Source: SG8-30 sp963710135
Lineage (GTDB): Bacteria; Pseudomonadota; Gammaproteobacteria; Steroidobacterales; Steroidobacteraceae
Direction: 5' to 3'
NCBI GenBank assembly: GCA_963710135.1
Contig: CAVPYY010000010.1
Coordinates: 1-64,000 of the forward strand
DNA: 64,000 bases
The position numbers and the translations under genes were made by a program. A model generated the notes under the pieces. That model was given only the letters and a program-made list of their open reading frames with translations. It was not told the origin of the DNA and did no database searches. This document shows, piece by piece, positions 27,090-35,099 of this stretch (position 1 is the stretch's first letter; the number at the start of each line of letters is the position of its first letter).

Positions 27090-28305
27090 TGGCGCGCCTA
27101 CGAGTACACCGCGCTCGACCCGGCGGGCCGCGAGCGCAGCGGCGTCCTGGAGGGCGACACGGCGCGCCAGGTGCGCGCGCAGCTGCGCGAGCAGGGCCTG
27201 CTGCCGGTCAACGTCTCCGAGGTGGTCGACAACAAGCCGGCGCGGTTCGGGACGTTCTCGCTGCGGCGCGGGGTCAGCGCCACCGACCTCGCCCTGCTCA
27301 CCCGCCAGCTGGCGACCCTGGTGCGCTCCGGCCTGCCGCTCGAGGAAGCGCTCGCGGCGGTCTCGCAGCAGAGTGAAAAGCCGCGCGTGCAGAGCATCGT
27401 CGCCGGCGTTCGCTCCCGCGTGATCGAGGGCCGCACGCTGGCCGAGGGGCTGGGCGCCTTCCCGGCGGTGTTTCCGGAGATCTACCGGGCCACGGTGTCG
27501 GCGGGCGAGCAGTCCGGGCACCTGGACGCGGTGCTCGAACGGCTGGCCGACTACACCGAGAATCGCCAGGTGCTGCAGCAGCGCATCAGCAACGCCATGA
27601 TCTACCCGATCCTGCTGACGGTGGTCTGCGTCGGCATCGTGTCGCTGCTGCTCGGCTACGTGGTGCCCGAAGGTGGTCCGCGTGTTCGAGGCCGGCAATC
27701 GCGAGCTGCCGATCCTCACTCGCATCCTGATCGCCATGTCGGACTTCATCCGCAGCTGGTGGTGGCTGCTGATCCTTGGCACGGTCGCCGTCGTCTACGG
27801 CTTCCGCCAGTGGATCCGCAATCCGGAGGCCCGTCGCCGTTTCGATCGCTTCCGCCTCAGGCTGCCGCTGGTCGGCCGGGTCACGCGCGGCAACAACGCG
27901 GCGCGGTTTTCGCGCACGTTCGCCATCCTGACGGCCAGCGCGGTGCCGGTACTCGAGGCGCTGCGGATCTCCGGCGAGGTGGTCACCAATCTGCCGATGC
28001 GCGATGCCGTGCGCAACGCGGCGGTCAAGGTCCGTGAGGGCGCGCCGATTGCCCGCTCGCTCGGTGCCAGCAAGCTGTTCCCCCCCATGCTCATCCATCT
28101 GGTGGCGAGCGGCGAGACCAGTGGCGCGCTGGAGCAGATGCTGGAGCGAGCCGCCGACAACCAGGAGCGCGAGCTCGACGGATTGGTCAATACGGCGGTC
28201 GGCATCCTCGGTCCCGTCATGATCCTGGTGATGGGCGGAATCGTCTTCGTCATCGTGCTCGCCCTGCTGCTGCCTATCTTCGAGCTGAACCAGCTGGTCC
28301 GCTGA
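27089..28305 (+). CDS. gspF: Type II secretion inner-membrane platform protein (two frame breaks)
   Basis: The ATG at 27089 overlaps the gspE stop. An extra C at about 27094 hides the expected start AYEYTALDPAGRERSGVLEG. A second extra base (G, about 27671) breaks 'LLGYVVPEVVRVFEAGNREL'. The corrected length is about 404 residues, normal for GspF. Two GspF repeats are seen, each with 'DLALLTRQLATLVRSGLPLE' or 'ARFSRTFAILTASAVPVLEA' type cytoplasmic domains, plus three membrane segments (TVVCVGIVSLLLGYVV, WWWLLILGTVAVVYGF, VMILVMGGIVFVIVLALLLP). It recruits GspE. The operon stops here; no pseudopilin genes follow. Confidence 0.93.
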
Positions 28306-28441
28306 GCCCGGCCGGCGAGCGGACGGCACAGGCAGCGTGACTGACCCCCTTGCGGTGGAGCGCGTCGCATCTTATAAGGGCGCCGCAGGCGTCGTGGCCT
28401 GTGGGATGCGATGAGTCGTTGCTTGCGCGCAGGATGGGTGC

Positions 28442-28729
28442 ATGAGCGAGAAGCCTGAAGAGGCGTTCGACGACGAGGAAGACGACGATGTCGCCGACGG
28501 CGATACCGGTCTCGACCTCGACGACATCATCCGGGATCTCGAAGGTGGCAAGCGCCGGCGGAATGCCAAGCCGTCGGGTGAGCCCGCCTGGCGCAAGCTC
28601 GAGCGATTCCTCGAGGATCGCCGCACCTCGGAGCTGCTGTCGGACTTCGATGACTACGAAATCGGGGATGAGGCGGATGAACGCCCGGCACGCGCCGCCA
28701 CGCAGCGCAAGGGGCGGAAGAAAAGGTGA
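28442..28729 (+). CDS. Small acidic conserved protein, PA3496-like
   Basis: 95 residues. The very acidic N-terminal half (EEAFDDEEDDDVADGD) is followed by a basic patch (GGKRRRNAKPSG), then 'AWRKLERFLEDRRTSELLSD', 'FDDYEIGD' and a basic tail. The core 'R..ER..E.R....L.DFDDY' resembles the small PA3496-type proteins of Pseudomonas and relatives, from memory. No function is established to my knowledge. Its stop codon lies in a short 7-bp repeat run, and it converges with dnaE2. Confidence 0.6.
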   Translation: MSEKPEEAFDDEEDDDVADGDTGLDLDDIIRDLEGGKRRRNAKPSGEPAWRKLERFLEDRRTSELLSDFDDYEIGDEADERPARAATQRKGRKKR

Positions 28730-28743
28730 TCGGTGATCACTAG
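28725..28743. repeat. Short degenerate 7-bp repeat run (TGATCGG type)
   Basis: GGTGATCGGTGATCACTAG carries two to three 7-bp steps of the TGATCGG pattern found at 33546-33580 and 37272-37306. It overlaps the TGA of the small acidic gene and lies in the gap before the convergent dnaE2 end. Confidence 0.5.
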
Positions 28744-28761
28744 CCGCTACTCCGCCCTCCG

Positions 28762-31700
28762 CTATCTGAAATTCCTCGCCCTGGCCTGCAATTCGCCGAG
28801 CAGCGCCGAACGGTCCTCCAGGCGCTTGACGATGACGTGCAGCACGTCACCCTCGCGCTGCACCGTCCCGGTGACACCCAGCAACCGCGACCCAAGCAGC
28901 ACGCGCCGCTGCCGCTCCGCCACCGCTTTCCAGACAATCAGGTTGACGTGCCCGCTCTCGTCCTCGAGCGTCACAAAAGTGACACCCGCGGCGCTGCCGG
29001 GCCGCTGCCGGCTGAGCACGATGCCGCCGGTGCGGACGCGCTCCCCGCTCGCGCAGTCCCACAGGCTCGCGGCAGTGCGCCAGCCCGCCGACTCCAGCCG
29101 CGGCCGCAGCAGCGCCAGCGGATGACGGCCGAGGGTCAGCCCGACGGCCCGGTAGTCCGCAACGACGTCCTCGCCTTCGGTCGGCGCGCGCAGCAGTGGC
29201 AGTCCCTCGGCGATGCGCAACTGCGGCAGCAGCGGCAGCGGTGGCTCGACGCCACTGACCTGCCAGGCCGCGCGATGGCGATGCCCGGCCAGACCGGCCA
29301 GCGCGCCGGCGGCGGCAAGCGCGTCGAGATCGCCGCGCTCCAGCCCGGCCCGCTCCGCCAGCGCCTGCACCGATTCGTAGCCTGCCGCGGGCCGGGCATC
29401 CACCACGCGCCGGGCCCCCGCCGCCGACAGGCCGCGCACCAGGCCGAGACCGAGCCTGAGCGCGGGTTCGCCGCCCTGCCCGGCCTCGAGCGTCGAGTCC
29501 GTCTGGCTGACCGCGACATCCACCGGGCGCACTTCGACGTCGTGGGCCCGCGCGTCGCGCACCAGCTGTGCCGGGGCGTAGAAGCCCATCGGCTGGCTGT
29601 TGAGCAGCGCGCAGCAGAACGCCGCCGGCTCGTGGCGCTTGAGCCAGGCGGAGACGTATACCAGCAAGGCGAAACTCGCCGCGTGGGATTCCGGGAAACC
29701 ATACTCGCCGAAACCCAGGATCTGCTGGAACACCTGCCGCGCGAAGCCTTCGTCGTAGCCGCGCGCACGCATGCCGTCGACGAGGCGCTGTTCGAACGGA
29801 CCGAGCGACCCCTTGCGTCGCCACGCCGCCATCGCCCGCCTGAGGCGATCCGCCTCGCCGGGTGTGAAGCCGGCGGCCGCGACGGCCAGCTGCATCACCT
29901 GCTCCTGGAAAATCGGGACGCCGAGCGTGCGCTCCAGGACCCGCTGCACGTCCGGCCCGGGATAGTCGACCGCCTCGGCGCCCGCACGACGGCGCAGGTA
30001 GGGATGCACCATCTGCCCCTGGATGGGACCCGGTCGCACGATGGCCACCTCGATGACGAGGTCGTAGTAGTTGCGCGGCTTGAGTCGCGGCAGCATGGCC
30101 ATCTGCGCGCGCGACTCGATCTGGAACACGCCGACCGTGTCGGCGCGGCAGATCATGTCGTAGACCTCCGGGTCCTCGGGCGGGATGTCGGCCATGGTGA
30201 GCGACGTGCGGCGAAAGCCGCTCACCAGCGCGAGCGCGCGGCGGATGGCCGCCAGCATGCCGAGCCCGAGCACGTCCACCTTGAGCAGGCCGAGCTCGTC
30301 CAGGTCGTCCTTGTCCCACTGAATGACCGTCCGCTCCGGCATGGCCGCGTTCTCGATGGGCACCAGCTCGGCGAGCGGACCGCGTGAAATCACGAAACCG
30401 CCCGGGTGCTGGGACAGGTGCCGCGGAAAACCCATCAGCTCGCGCGTCAGGCCGAGCAGCCGCACCATCAGCGGATTGCCGGGATCGAACCCCGCCTCCC
30501 GGACCCGCGCGACGTCGATCTCCTTGCCGTCCCACCACTGCAGGGTCCGCGCCAGCCGGTCCACCTGCAGCGGGTCGAGCCCGAGTGCCTTGCCCACGTC
30601 GCGAATCGCGCTGCGCGGCCGGTAGCTGATCACCACCGCGGTAAGCGCCGCCCGCTCGCGCCCATACCTGGCGTACAGGTACTGGATCACTTCCTCGCGC
30701 CGCTCGTGCTCGAAGTCGACGTCGATGTCCGGCGGCTCGTTGCGCTCGCGGGAAATGAAGCGCTCGAACAGCAGCGACATGCGCGAGGGGTCGACCTCGG
30801 TGACCCCCAGCGCGTAGCACACCGCGGAGTTGGCCGCCGAGCCGCGGCCCTGGCAGAGAATGCCGCGGCCGCGCGCGAAGGCGACGAGGTCGTGCACCGT
30901 GAGGAAATACGGCTCGTAGCCGAGCTCCGTGATCAGCGCGAGTTCACGCTCGATCAGCTCGCGGACCGGACCCGGCACACCGTCGGGCCAGCGTCGCGCC
31001 ATGCCCTGTTCGGTGAGGCGGCGCAGGTGGGCAGCGGGCGTCACGCCGGCCGGCACGATCTCCTCGGGATACTCGTAGCGCAGCTCGTCGAGCGAAAACG
31101 TGCAGCGTTCGGCGATCTCCACGGAGGCGTCGACGTACTCGCGTGGAAAGCTGCGACGGATCGTCGAGACCGCCCGCAGGTGGCGCTCGCCATTGGGCTT
31201 CAGCGCATAGCCCGCGCTGGCGAGTGGCACGCCAAGGCGGATGGCGGTCAGCGTGTCCTGCAGGGCGCGGCGCCGGCGCAGGTGCATGTGCACGTCGCCG
31301 CAGGCCACGGCGGGCAGTCCCAGGCGCGCCGCCAGGGCCGTCATGCCGGCAAGGTGCCGCGAGTCGGTGCCGTCGCTCGCCAGCTCCAGCGCCAGCCACA
31401 GGCGCCGGTCGAAGACTTCCTTGAGCCAGGCGCCCGCCGCGGCGTCCGGATGGCGGCCGGGCAGCCACAACGCCAGGCAATCCGGCAGGCCGGACTCCAG
31501 GGCAGAACGCGCGAGCGCGTAGCTGCCCTTGGCCGCCGCGCGCCGGCCGCGCGTGATCAGCTGGCACAGCGCGCCATAGCCGCGGCGCGTGGTGGCCAGG
31601 CAGACGATACGCGTACCGTCCTCGAGCGCGATCTCGCTGCCGACGATCAGCCTGAAGCCGCGCTCGCGCGCGGCGACATGGGCGCGCACCACCCCGGCGA

Positions 31701-31830
31701 TCGAGCACTCGTCGGTGAGGGCGAGCGCGGTATAGCCGAGTTCATGCGCACGAGCGACGAGTTCCTCCGGGCTCGAAGCGCCGCGCAGGAAGGTGAAATG
31801 ACTCAGGCAGTGCAGCTCGGCATAGGCCAT
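28762..31830 (-). CDS. dnaE2: Error-prone DNA polymerase DnaE2 (ImuC)
   Basis: 1022 residues. The PHP domain starts 'YAELHCLSHFTFLRGASSPE' then 'LALTDECSIAGVVRAH'. The polymerase core has 'GRGILCQGRGSAANSAVCYA' and 'PPDIDVDFEHERREEVIQYL', which holds the catalytic aspartates, then 'ESRAQMAMLPRLKPRNYYDL' typical of DnaE2 over DnaE1. The OB domain near the C-terminus reads 'SGHVNLIVWKAVAERQRRVL'. It carries out SOS mutagenic translesion synthesis with ImuA and ImuB, and lacks a proofreading partner. The ATG overlaps the imuB stop by one base. Last gene of lexA-imuA-imuB-dnaE2. Confidence 0.95.
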   Translation of the reverse strand: MAYAELHCLSHFTFLRGASSPEELVARAHELGYTALALTDECSIAGVVRAHVAARERGFRLIVGSEIALEDGTRIVCLATTRRGYGALCQLITRGRRAAAKGSYALARSALESGLPDCLALWLPGRHPDAAAGAWLKEVFDRRLWLALELASDGTDSRHLAGMTALAARLGLPAVACGDVHMHLRRRRALQDTLTAIRLGVPLASAGYALKPNGERHLRAVSTIRRSFPREYVDASVEIAERCTFSLDELRYEYPEEIVPAGVTPAAHLRRLTEQGMARRWPDGVPGPVRELIERELALITELGYEPYFLTVHDLVAFARGRGILCQGRGSAANSAVCYALGVTEVDPSRMSLLFERFISRERNEPPDIDVDFEHERREEVIQYLYARYGRERAALTAVVISYRPRSAIRDVGKALGLDPLQVDRLARTLQWWDGKEIDVARVREAGFDPGNPLMVRLLGLTRELMGFPRHLSQHPGGFVISRGPLAELVPIENAAMPERTVIQWDKDDLDELGLLKVDVLGLGMLAAIRRALALVSGFRRTSLTMADIPPEDPEVYDMICRADTVGVFQIESRAQMAMLPRLKPRNYYDLVIEVAIVRPGPIQGQMVHPYLRRRAGAEAVDYPGPDVQRVLERTLGVPIFQEQVMQLAVAAAGFTPGEADRLRRAMAAWRRKGSLGPFEQRLVDGMRARGYDEGFARQVFQQILGFGEYGFPESHAASFALLVYVSAWLKRHEPAAFCCALLNSQPMGFYAPAQLVRDARAHDVEVRPVDVAVSQTDSTLEAGQGGEPALRLGLGLVRGLSAAGARRVVDARPAAGYESVQALAERAGLERGDLDALAAAGALAGLAGHRHRAAWQVSGVEPPLPLLPQLRIAEGLPLLRAPTEGEDVVADYRAVGLTLGRHPLALLRPRLESAGWRTAASLWDCASGERVRTGGIVLSRQRPGSAAGVTFVTLEDESGHVNLIVWKAVAERQRRVLLGSRLLGVTGTVQREGDVLHVIVKRLEDRSALLGELQARARNFR

Positions 31831-33470
31831 CAGCCGAACACGCCATGCAGCCACCAGCCGCCGCCGCCACGCTCGCGATACAGCCACAGCCGCACGCCCT
31901 GCCGGTTCTCCGCGACGAAGTAGTCGCGCCGCGCGTCGCGGCCATCCCACCAGCCGCTCTCGATCCGCTCCGGGCCGCTCAGCAGAGCGAGCGGACCGCC
32001 ATGACACGGCGCGCCGTCCTGCTCCTCGAGACGCTGCGGCTCGGTGAGCATCCACAAGGGTCGCGGCGCGGCGGGCGCATCGGCCTCGGCGGAGACAGGG
32101 GCTCGCTGACGCGCCCGGTCAACCCGCGGCTTGCCCGCAGGCGCCGCCAGCGCCGGCTCGGCGATGCGCCAGGCGGCCTCCGGGCGGTGCTCCGGCACCA
32201 GACAGACGCTGAACACGGCGTCGGCGCCGAATCGCGCGCGCAGCCGCTCGAGCAGCCGTGCCGCCATCTCGGGGTCGGCGTTGCCCGCGGCCTGCCCGAG
32301 CAGCGAGCCGCTTTGCGCATCGAGCGGCAGGACCACCCCGGACCTCAGGCGCACGCTGGTCACGGGCTGCGGCAGCGGCAAGCGGGCGAGCCGCTCGTCG
32401 AGCAGCGTTGCAAGATGCCGTGCATCGCCGCTCGGCCGGGCCAGTCCCAGCCGGAAACGGGTCGCCGGCTGGTTGCGATGCGCGAGTGCCACCATGACGT
32501 GGCGCACGCCGGCCGCGCGCGCGCGCAGAAAGGATTCCAGCGACGCCAGCAGACGCTCGAGCGCCAGCCCGATCAGGCGCGTCGAGCCGCTTTCGGCAGG
32601 CAGTTCGAGACGTTCATCGAAGCGCTCGGGCACGACGGTGCGGCGGCGTGGCGCGGGACGGCGCCCGAAGCCCTCGTCGAGCTCATCGAGCAGCGCCGCA
32701 CCGAAGCGCCGCGCAAAACCGTCGCGCGGCAGGCGCACGAGGTCGGCCACGGTGCGCACGCCCATGGTCACCAGCCCGCGGGTCACCGCATCGGGCCAGC
32801 GCAGGCAGGACAGCGGCAGGCGCGAGGCCAGCGCGGGCAGGCGGCCCGTTGCCTCGATGCAGGCTCCCGGCTCGGCCCGCACGAACCACAGCGCGGCACG
32901 CGGTGTCGGCGCGAGCGCCGCCGTCGCCTCGATGCCGAAGCCCTGCAGTTCGGCGAGGGCGCGGCGACACAACGCCTCGGCACCGCCGAACAGTCCCAGG
33001 CTGCCGCGCACCTCGGCCAGCAGCGCATCCGGAGGTTCGATGCTCACCAGCGGCGTGAACTGCAGGCCCCAGCGCGCCAGCCGCTCGAGCAAGGCCTGTT
33101 CGGCCAGCGGGCGGCGCTCGTGCAGTTCGAGGTCCGGCGCCAGGGCGAGCGCGGCATTGAGCCCGAGGCCAGGCGCAACACCGCGCCGGGCCGCCATGGC
33201 GCCGCATGCCACGACCTGCTGCGCGGCGCCGCTGCCCTCGATGACACAGGCCAGTCCCCGCGCATGCGTCGCGCGCTCCGTCTGCGAGTCGCCGAGCGCC
33301 ACGAGCGGCAACTGCGGCAGGTGCAGGCCGAGCCACAGTTCACGGGACGGGTGATCCGCTGCGGAGGGCGCCGCAGGACGCGCGACATCGAGACCTGGGC
33401 GCGCGGGCGCCGGCGCTGCCGCGGTCGCGGATGCCTCGAACAGGTCGCCGGTGTGGGGTTGGGAGGGCAT
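31830..33470 (-). CDS. imuB: ImuB, catalytically inactive Y-family polymerase homologue
   Basis: 546 residues. 'LWLGLHLPQLPLVAL' begins the Y-family palm, but the acidic catalytic residues seen in DinB are missing, as known for ImuB. 'VSIEPPDALLAEVRGSLGLF' then 'GGAEALCRRALAEL' and 'TVADLVRLPRDGFARRFGAA' (helix-hairpin-helix) are typical, and the C-terminal tail 'YFVAENRQGVRLWLYRER' is the ImuB end block. It is the hub linking the beta clamp, ImuA and DnaE2. Starts 93 bp after imuA; that gap holds two 7-bp repeat arrays. Confidence 0.93.
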   Translation of the reverse strand: MPSQPHTGDLFEASATAAAPAPARPGLDVARPAAPSAADHPSRELWLGLHLPQLPLVALGDSQTERATHARGLACVIEGSGAAQQVVACGAMAARRGVAPGLGLNAALALAPDLELHERRPLAEQALLERLARWGLQFTPLVSIEPPDALLAEVRGSLGLFGGAEALCRRALAELQGFGIEATAALAPTPRAALWFVRAEPGACIEATGRLPALASRLPLSCLRWPDAVTRGLVTMGVRTVADLVRLPRDGFARRFGAALLDELDEGFGRRPAPRRRTVVPERFDERLELPAESGSTRLIGLALERLLASLESFLRARAAGVRHVMVALAHRNQPATRFRLGLARPSGDARHLATLLDERLARLPLPQPVTSVRLRSGVVLPLDAQSGSLLGQAAGNADPEMAARLLERLRARFGADAVFSVCLVPEHRPEAAWRIAEPALAAPAGKPRVDRARQRAPVSAEADAPAAPRPLWMLTEPQRLEEQDGAPCHGGPLALLSGPERIESGWWDGRDARRDYFVAENRQGVRLWLYRERGGGGWWLHGVFG

Positions 33471-33472
33471 GG

Positions 33473-33514
33473 TGGATAGCGGATAGGGGATAGCGGATAG
33501 CGATTGGTGATTGG
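33473..33514. repeat. Degenerate 7-bp tandem array (GGATAG type)
   Basis: Six consecutive heptamers, starting at 33473: tggatag, cggatag, gggatag, cggatag, cgattgg, tgattgg. Located just upstream of the imuB start, on the imuA side. Confidence 0.8.
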
Positions 33515-33545
33515 CAAGAGGGTCGAGGTCGCACCAGGCGCTTTA

Positions 33546-33580
33546 CCGATCACTGATCACCAGTCACCACTCACCATGCA
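33546..33580. repeat. Degenerate 7-bp tandem array (TGATCGG type) running into the imuA 3' end
   Basis: Five heptamers on the plus strand: ccgatca, ctgatca, ccagtca, ccactca, ccatgca. The array supplies the imuA stop codon and encodes its last residues. Confidence 0.75.
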
Positions 33581-34256
33581 CCCTCCCCATGACTCCCTCC
33601 ACGCGTCCCGGCATCCCGCCCTGGCATTTCAGGATGTTCACATCGAGGCCGCTGCCGCTGGGTTCGAGCAGCAGCCGGACCGTTGCCGGCGAGGGCTCAG
33701 CGGCATGCCGGGCGGGCCTGAACAGCACGCCGAAGCTGCCGCCCTCTTCCGCCGCGAGCTTCAGGCGCCGCAGCGAGTTGCCGTCCGCCGTATCCACCCA
33801 GCCCAGCGCCGCCGCACAGGCGCGCGAGCGCAGCGCCTGCTCCATCGCCCACAGTGCCGAGGGCGCGGTCCCCGCAGGGGACTGGCCCCGCAGGGGGCTG
33901 TCCCCGCCCTGCCGCCCTCGCGGCTTCACCACCAGCATGCGGCCCGGATCGAGCCCGGCGCGGGCCAGTGCCGGGGCGTAAGGCATGTGCGGCGGGCCGA
34001 GCCAGGCAATCCAGCGTTTTCCGGTGGACACCTGCGCATCCAGTGCACACAGGGCCGGCAGAACGAGGTGCAGTTCACCCACGCCATAGGCGGGCACCAG
34101 CAACTCGATCAGGGTATCCAGCGGCCAGCCACCGCCAGGCAGGTGCGCGTCGAGGCGACGGAAACCGCTGGGCACCACCCGGCGCTCGACGCCCGCGGCG
34201 TCGGCGCGCCATACCGCGGGGTGGCGCAACAGCGCGTCGAGCCGCGCGGAATTCAT
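33564..34256 (-). CDS. imuA: ImuA, RecA-like accessory protein of SOS mutagenesis
   Basis: 230 residues. 'GVERRVVPSGFRRLDAHLPG' and 'GGWPLDTLIELLVPAYGVGE' form the start of the RecA/SulA-like fold. 'LVLPALCALDAQVSTGKRWI' and 'WLGPPHMPYAPALARAGLDP' follow, then 'LWAMEQALRSRACAAALGWV' and 'RRLKLAAEEGGSFGVLFRPA'. ImuA binds ImuB and RecA and supports DnaE2-dependent mutagenesis. Odd: between 'VVKPRGRQG' and 'SALWAMEQ' lies an in-frame palindromic insert (GDSPLRGQSPAGTA), and the last residues come from a repeat array. Starts 20 bp after lexA. Confidence 0.85.
   Translation of the reverse strand: MNSARLDALLRHPAVWRADAAGVERRVVPSGFRRLDAHLPGGGWPLDTLIELLVPAYGVGELHLVLPALCALDAQVSTGKRWIAWLGPPHMPYAPALARAGLDPGRMLVVKPRGRQGGDSPLRGQSPAGTAPSALWAMEQALRSRACAAALGWVDTADGNSLRRLKLAAEEGGSFGVLFRPARHAAEPSPATVRLLLEPSGSGLDVNILKCQGGMPGRVEGVMGRVHGEW
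33868..33905. repeat. Palindromic GGGGAC/GTCCCC element inserted in-frame in imuA
   Basis: GTCCCCGCAGGGGAC (33868-33882) is a perfect inverted repeat. It is followed by GGCCCCGCAGGGGGC (33884-33898) and TGTCCCC. It adds about 12-14 residues to ImuA without breaking the frame, and shares its GGGGAC ends with the element at 34976-35081. Confidence 0.6.
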
Positions 34257-34276
34257 GGCACTGGGCCCGCCTGCGC

Positions 34277-34903
34277 CTACTGCAGCGTATCGACCGTCTT
34301 GCCGCGACGGAGCACGCCCACCACGACACCTTCGATGACCAGCGACTGCTCGCGCAGGTCGACACGGATCGGCTCGAAGTCGGCGTTCTCGGGCAGCAGC
34401 CAGACCACCGTGCCCTCCTGGCGATAGCGCTTCACCGTGACCTCGTCATCGAGCCGCGCAACCACGATCTGGCGGTTGCGCACGTCGGGCGAGCGATGCA
34501 CCGCGACCAGGTCACCGTCCATGATGCCGATGTTGCGCATGCTCATGCCGCTGACGCGCAGCAGGTAGTGCGCCTTGGGCGTGAACAGGCCGGGATCGAT
34601 CTGGTAGCGGGCCTCCACGTGTTCCTCGGCCAGGATCGGGCGGCCGGCGGCGACACGCCCGATGAGCGGCAGGCCAAGTTGTTCGCGCAGCACGTCCTTG
34701 AGCACGATGCCGCGCGAGGCGCCGGGCTTGAGCTCGATGGCGCCCTTGCGGGCCAGCGCGCGCAGATGTTCCTCGGCTGCATTGGCCGAGCGAAAACCGA
34801 GTGCGCTGGCGATTTCGGCGCGCGTCGGCGGCAGGCCGTTTTCGGTGATGCACTGCTCGATGAACTTGAGGATCTGGCGCTGGCGCGGAGTGAGGTCCGA
34901 CAT
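34277..34903 (-). CDS. lexA: SOS repressor LexA
   Basis: 208 residues from the ATG at 34903; the longer open frame upstream covers the promoter. The winged helix-turn-helix is 'LTPRQRQILKFIEQCITENG' then 'PPTRAEIASALGFRS'. The self-cleavage bond is Ala86-Gly87 in VAAGRPILAEE. The Ser121/Lys158 dyad lies in 'RVSGMSMRNIGI' and 'VTVKRYRQEG'. It represses SOS genes and cleaves itself on RecA filaments. Two LexA boxes overlap its own promoter, so the whole lexA-imuA-imuB-dnaE2 operon is damage-inducible and self-limiting. Confidence 0.96.
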   Translation of the reverse strand: MSDLTPRQRQILKFIEQCITENGLPPTRAEIASALGFRSANAAEEHLRALARKGAIELKPGASRGIVLKDVLREQLGLPLIGRVAAGRPILAEEHVEARYQIDPGLFTPKAHYLLRVSGMSMRNIGIMDGDLVAVHRSPDVRNRQIVVARLDDEVTVKRYRQEGTVVWLLPENADFEPIRVDLREQSLVIEGVVVGVLRRGKTVDTLQ

Positions 34904-34910
34904 GGCACAC

Positions 34911-34926
34911 CTGTATGGATGAACAG
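34911..34926. promoter_or_regulatory. LexA (SOS) box 1
   Basis: CTGTATGGATGAACAG is a perfect CTGT-N8-ACAG match, 8 bp upstream of the lexA ATG. Confidence 0.88.
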
Positions 34927-34929
34927 CTA

Positions 34930-34945
34930 CTGGTTGTTTATACAG
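34930..34945. promoter_or_regulatory. LexA (SOS) box 2
   Basis: CTGGTTGTTTATACAG matches CTGT-N8-ACAG with one mismatch (CTGG). Its centre is 19 bp from box 1 and it overlaps the lexA -10 element, as expected for autorepression. Confidence 0.82.
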
Positions 34946-34966
34946 CCTTGCGCCAGCGGAAGGCAA
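34937..34966 (-). promoter_or_regulatory. Promoter of the lexA-imuA-imuB-dnaE2 operon
   Basis: On the minus strand, TTGCCT (34966-34961) and TATAAA (34942-34937) are 18 bp apart. The -10 lies inside LexA box 2. Confidence 0.65.
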
Positions 34967-34975
34967 GAGCCCCCA

Positions 34976-35081
34976 GGGGACATTCTCTATTTCCTGACTA
35001 CCCCACGATTTCACCCCTCTCGAACGGCCGATCCGAAATAGAGAATGTCACCATTTCGGAAATAGAGAATGTCCCCATTTC
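34976..35081. repeat. REP/MITE-like element with GGGGACATTCTCTATTTC ends
   Basis: GGGGACATTCTCTATTTC (34976-34993) faces two direct copies of its inverse, GAAATAGAGAATGTCACC (35035-35052) and GAAATAGAGAATGTCCCC (35059-35076). Each direct copy is followed by ATTTC-type spacer, giving 24-bp tandem units that differ by one base. It occupies the lexA/oxidoreductase intergenic region. Similar 18-mers are, from memory, common near REP-associated tyrosine transposase genes; none is present here. Confidence 0.8.
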
Positions 35082-35099
35082 CCGCATAATCGCGCCGCC

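Noticed and set aside
26175..27782. 535-codon minus-strand open frame
   Set aside because: Antisense to gspE-gspF; composition typical of a shadow frame.
28837..33479. Several plus-strand frames of 500 or more codons
   Set aside because: All are antisense to dnaE2 and imuB, which have clear domain support.
33473..33580. CRISPR-like array
   Set aside because: Units are 7 bp with no spacers and no cas genes are nearby.
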